This document shows positions 5,524-5,718 of a stretch of DNA of 5,718 nt, piece after piece. Below the pieces are notes generated by a model that saw nothing but the letters and a program-made list of their open reading frames with translations, had not been told where the DNA came from and ran no database searches. The translations under genes were made by a program, and so were the position numbers. Every line of letters begins with the position of its first letter. The first letter of the stretch is position 1. The DNA is from an uncultured Treponema sp. GTDB lineage: Bacteria > Spirochaetota > Spirochaetia > Treponematales > Treponemataceae. The DNA lies in NCBI GenBank assembly GCA_946538795.1, contig CAMNGY010000123.1:1-5718 (forward strand). Reading direction: 5' to 3'.

Positions 5524-5718
5524 TGTATAATATCCTTTTGACTGACGACGAGCAGATAATGATAGACTCCTTGAAGTTCATAATTGAAAAGAACTTCCCT
5601 TCAGAAACAAGGCTGTTCCAGGCCCTCTCAGGCTCCGCGGCGCTTGAGATTGCCGCGAGGGAGCAGGTGGACATAATATTCATGGACATAAACATGCCGG
5701 GGCTGAACGGGCTGGAGA
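5523..5718 (+). CDS. Response regulator, receiver domain (cut by window edge)
   Basis: The first 65 codons of a two-component response regulator that should accept phosphate from the kinase encoded immediately upstream. Visible are strand 1 with the acidic pair (YNILLTDDEQIM, Asp8-Asp9), helix 1 (DSLKFIIEKNF), and the phosphoacceptor strand IIFMDINMPGLNGLE with Asp55. The start ATG shares its A with the kinase stop codon (TGATG). Partners of YesM/LytS kinases with a binding-protein subunit are usually YesN-like, with a C-terminal AraC-type DNA-binding domain; LytTR outputs also exist. The output domain lies beyond the window, so neither can be asserted. By analogy it would activate genes for uptake or use of the sensed ligand. 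Confidence 0.95.
   Translation, partial: MYNILLTDDEQIMIDSLKFIIEKNFPSETRLFQALSGSAALEIAAREQVDIIFMDINMPGLNGLE

Overview
The window looks like a chromosomal segment of a bacterium with moderately high G+C, most likely a spirochaete of the Treponema type. The evidence for this is indirect. It is a threonyl-tRNA synthetase that starts directly at its editing domain (an arrangement I know from spirochaetes, with the motif [12 protein letters not shown]), and a membrane-anchored sugar-binding protein next to a YesM/LytS-type kinase. I hold the taxon at about even odds.

Layout, left to right. (1) 1-983, minus strand: the N-terminal 327 codons of thrS, running off the left edge. (2) 984-1107: a thrS promoter abutting the start codon, a 15-bp-period direct repeat, and copy A of a 25-bp repeat just after the upstream gene's stop codon. 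(3) 1108-2820, minus strand: a multi-pass membrane protein resembling GT-C glycosyltransferases (ArnT/PMT-like). (4) 2821-3001: a divergent promoter region with a G-run-rich stretch, degenerate 15-bp-period repeats, copy B of the 25-bp repeat and a small palindrome. (5) 3002-5718, plus strand: an overlapping operon for a membrane-anchored periplasmic binding protein, a YesM/LytS-family histidine kinase and a response regulator cut by the right edge.

The three plus-strand genes form a three-component sensor of the XylFII-LytS-YesN type. The binding protein captures a small ligand, probably a sugar, outside the membrane. It signals to the helical sensor domain of the kinase, which phosphorylates the response regulator at Asp55. 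The genes are joined by 4-base (ATGA) and 1-base overlaps with good Shine-Dalgarno sequences, so translational coupling is likely.

Two observations stand out. First, each of the three transcription units has a sigma70-like -10 element ending only 7-9 bases before a start codon, which predicts leaderless mRNAs, whereas the operon-internal genes use Shine-Dalgarno sites. This moves the membrane-protein start to 2820, because a near-consensus promoter (TTGACA, 17 bases, TATCAT) occupies the longer versions of the frame. Second, an exact 25-bp direct repeat made of two overlapping mini-palindromes brackets the membrane-protein gene, and both copies have 15-bp-period repeats on the same side. It looks like a dispersed repeat element. 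I found no transposase, integrase, CRISPR array, tRNA or rRNA.
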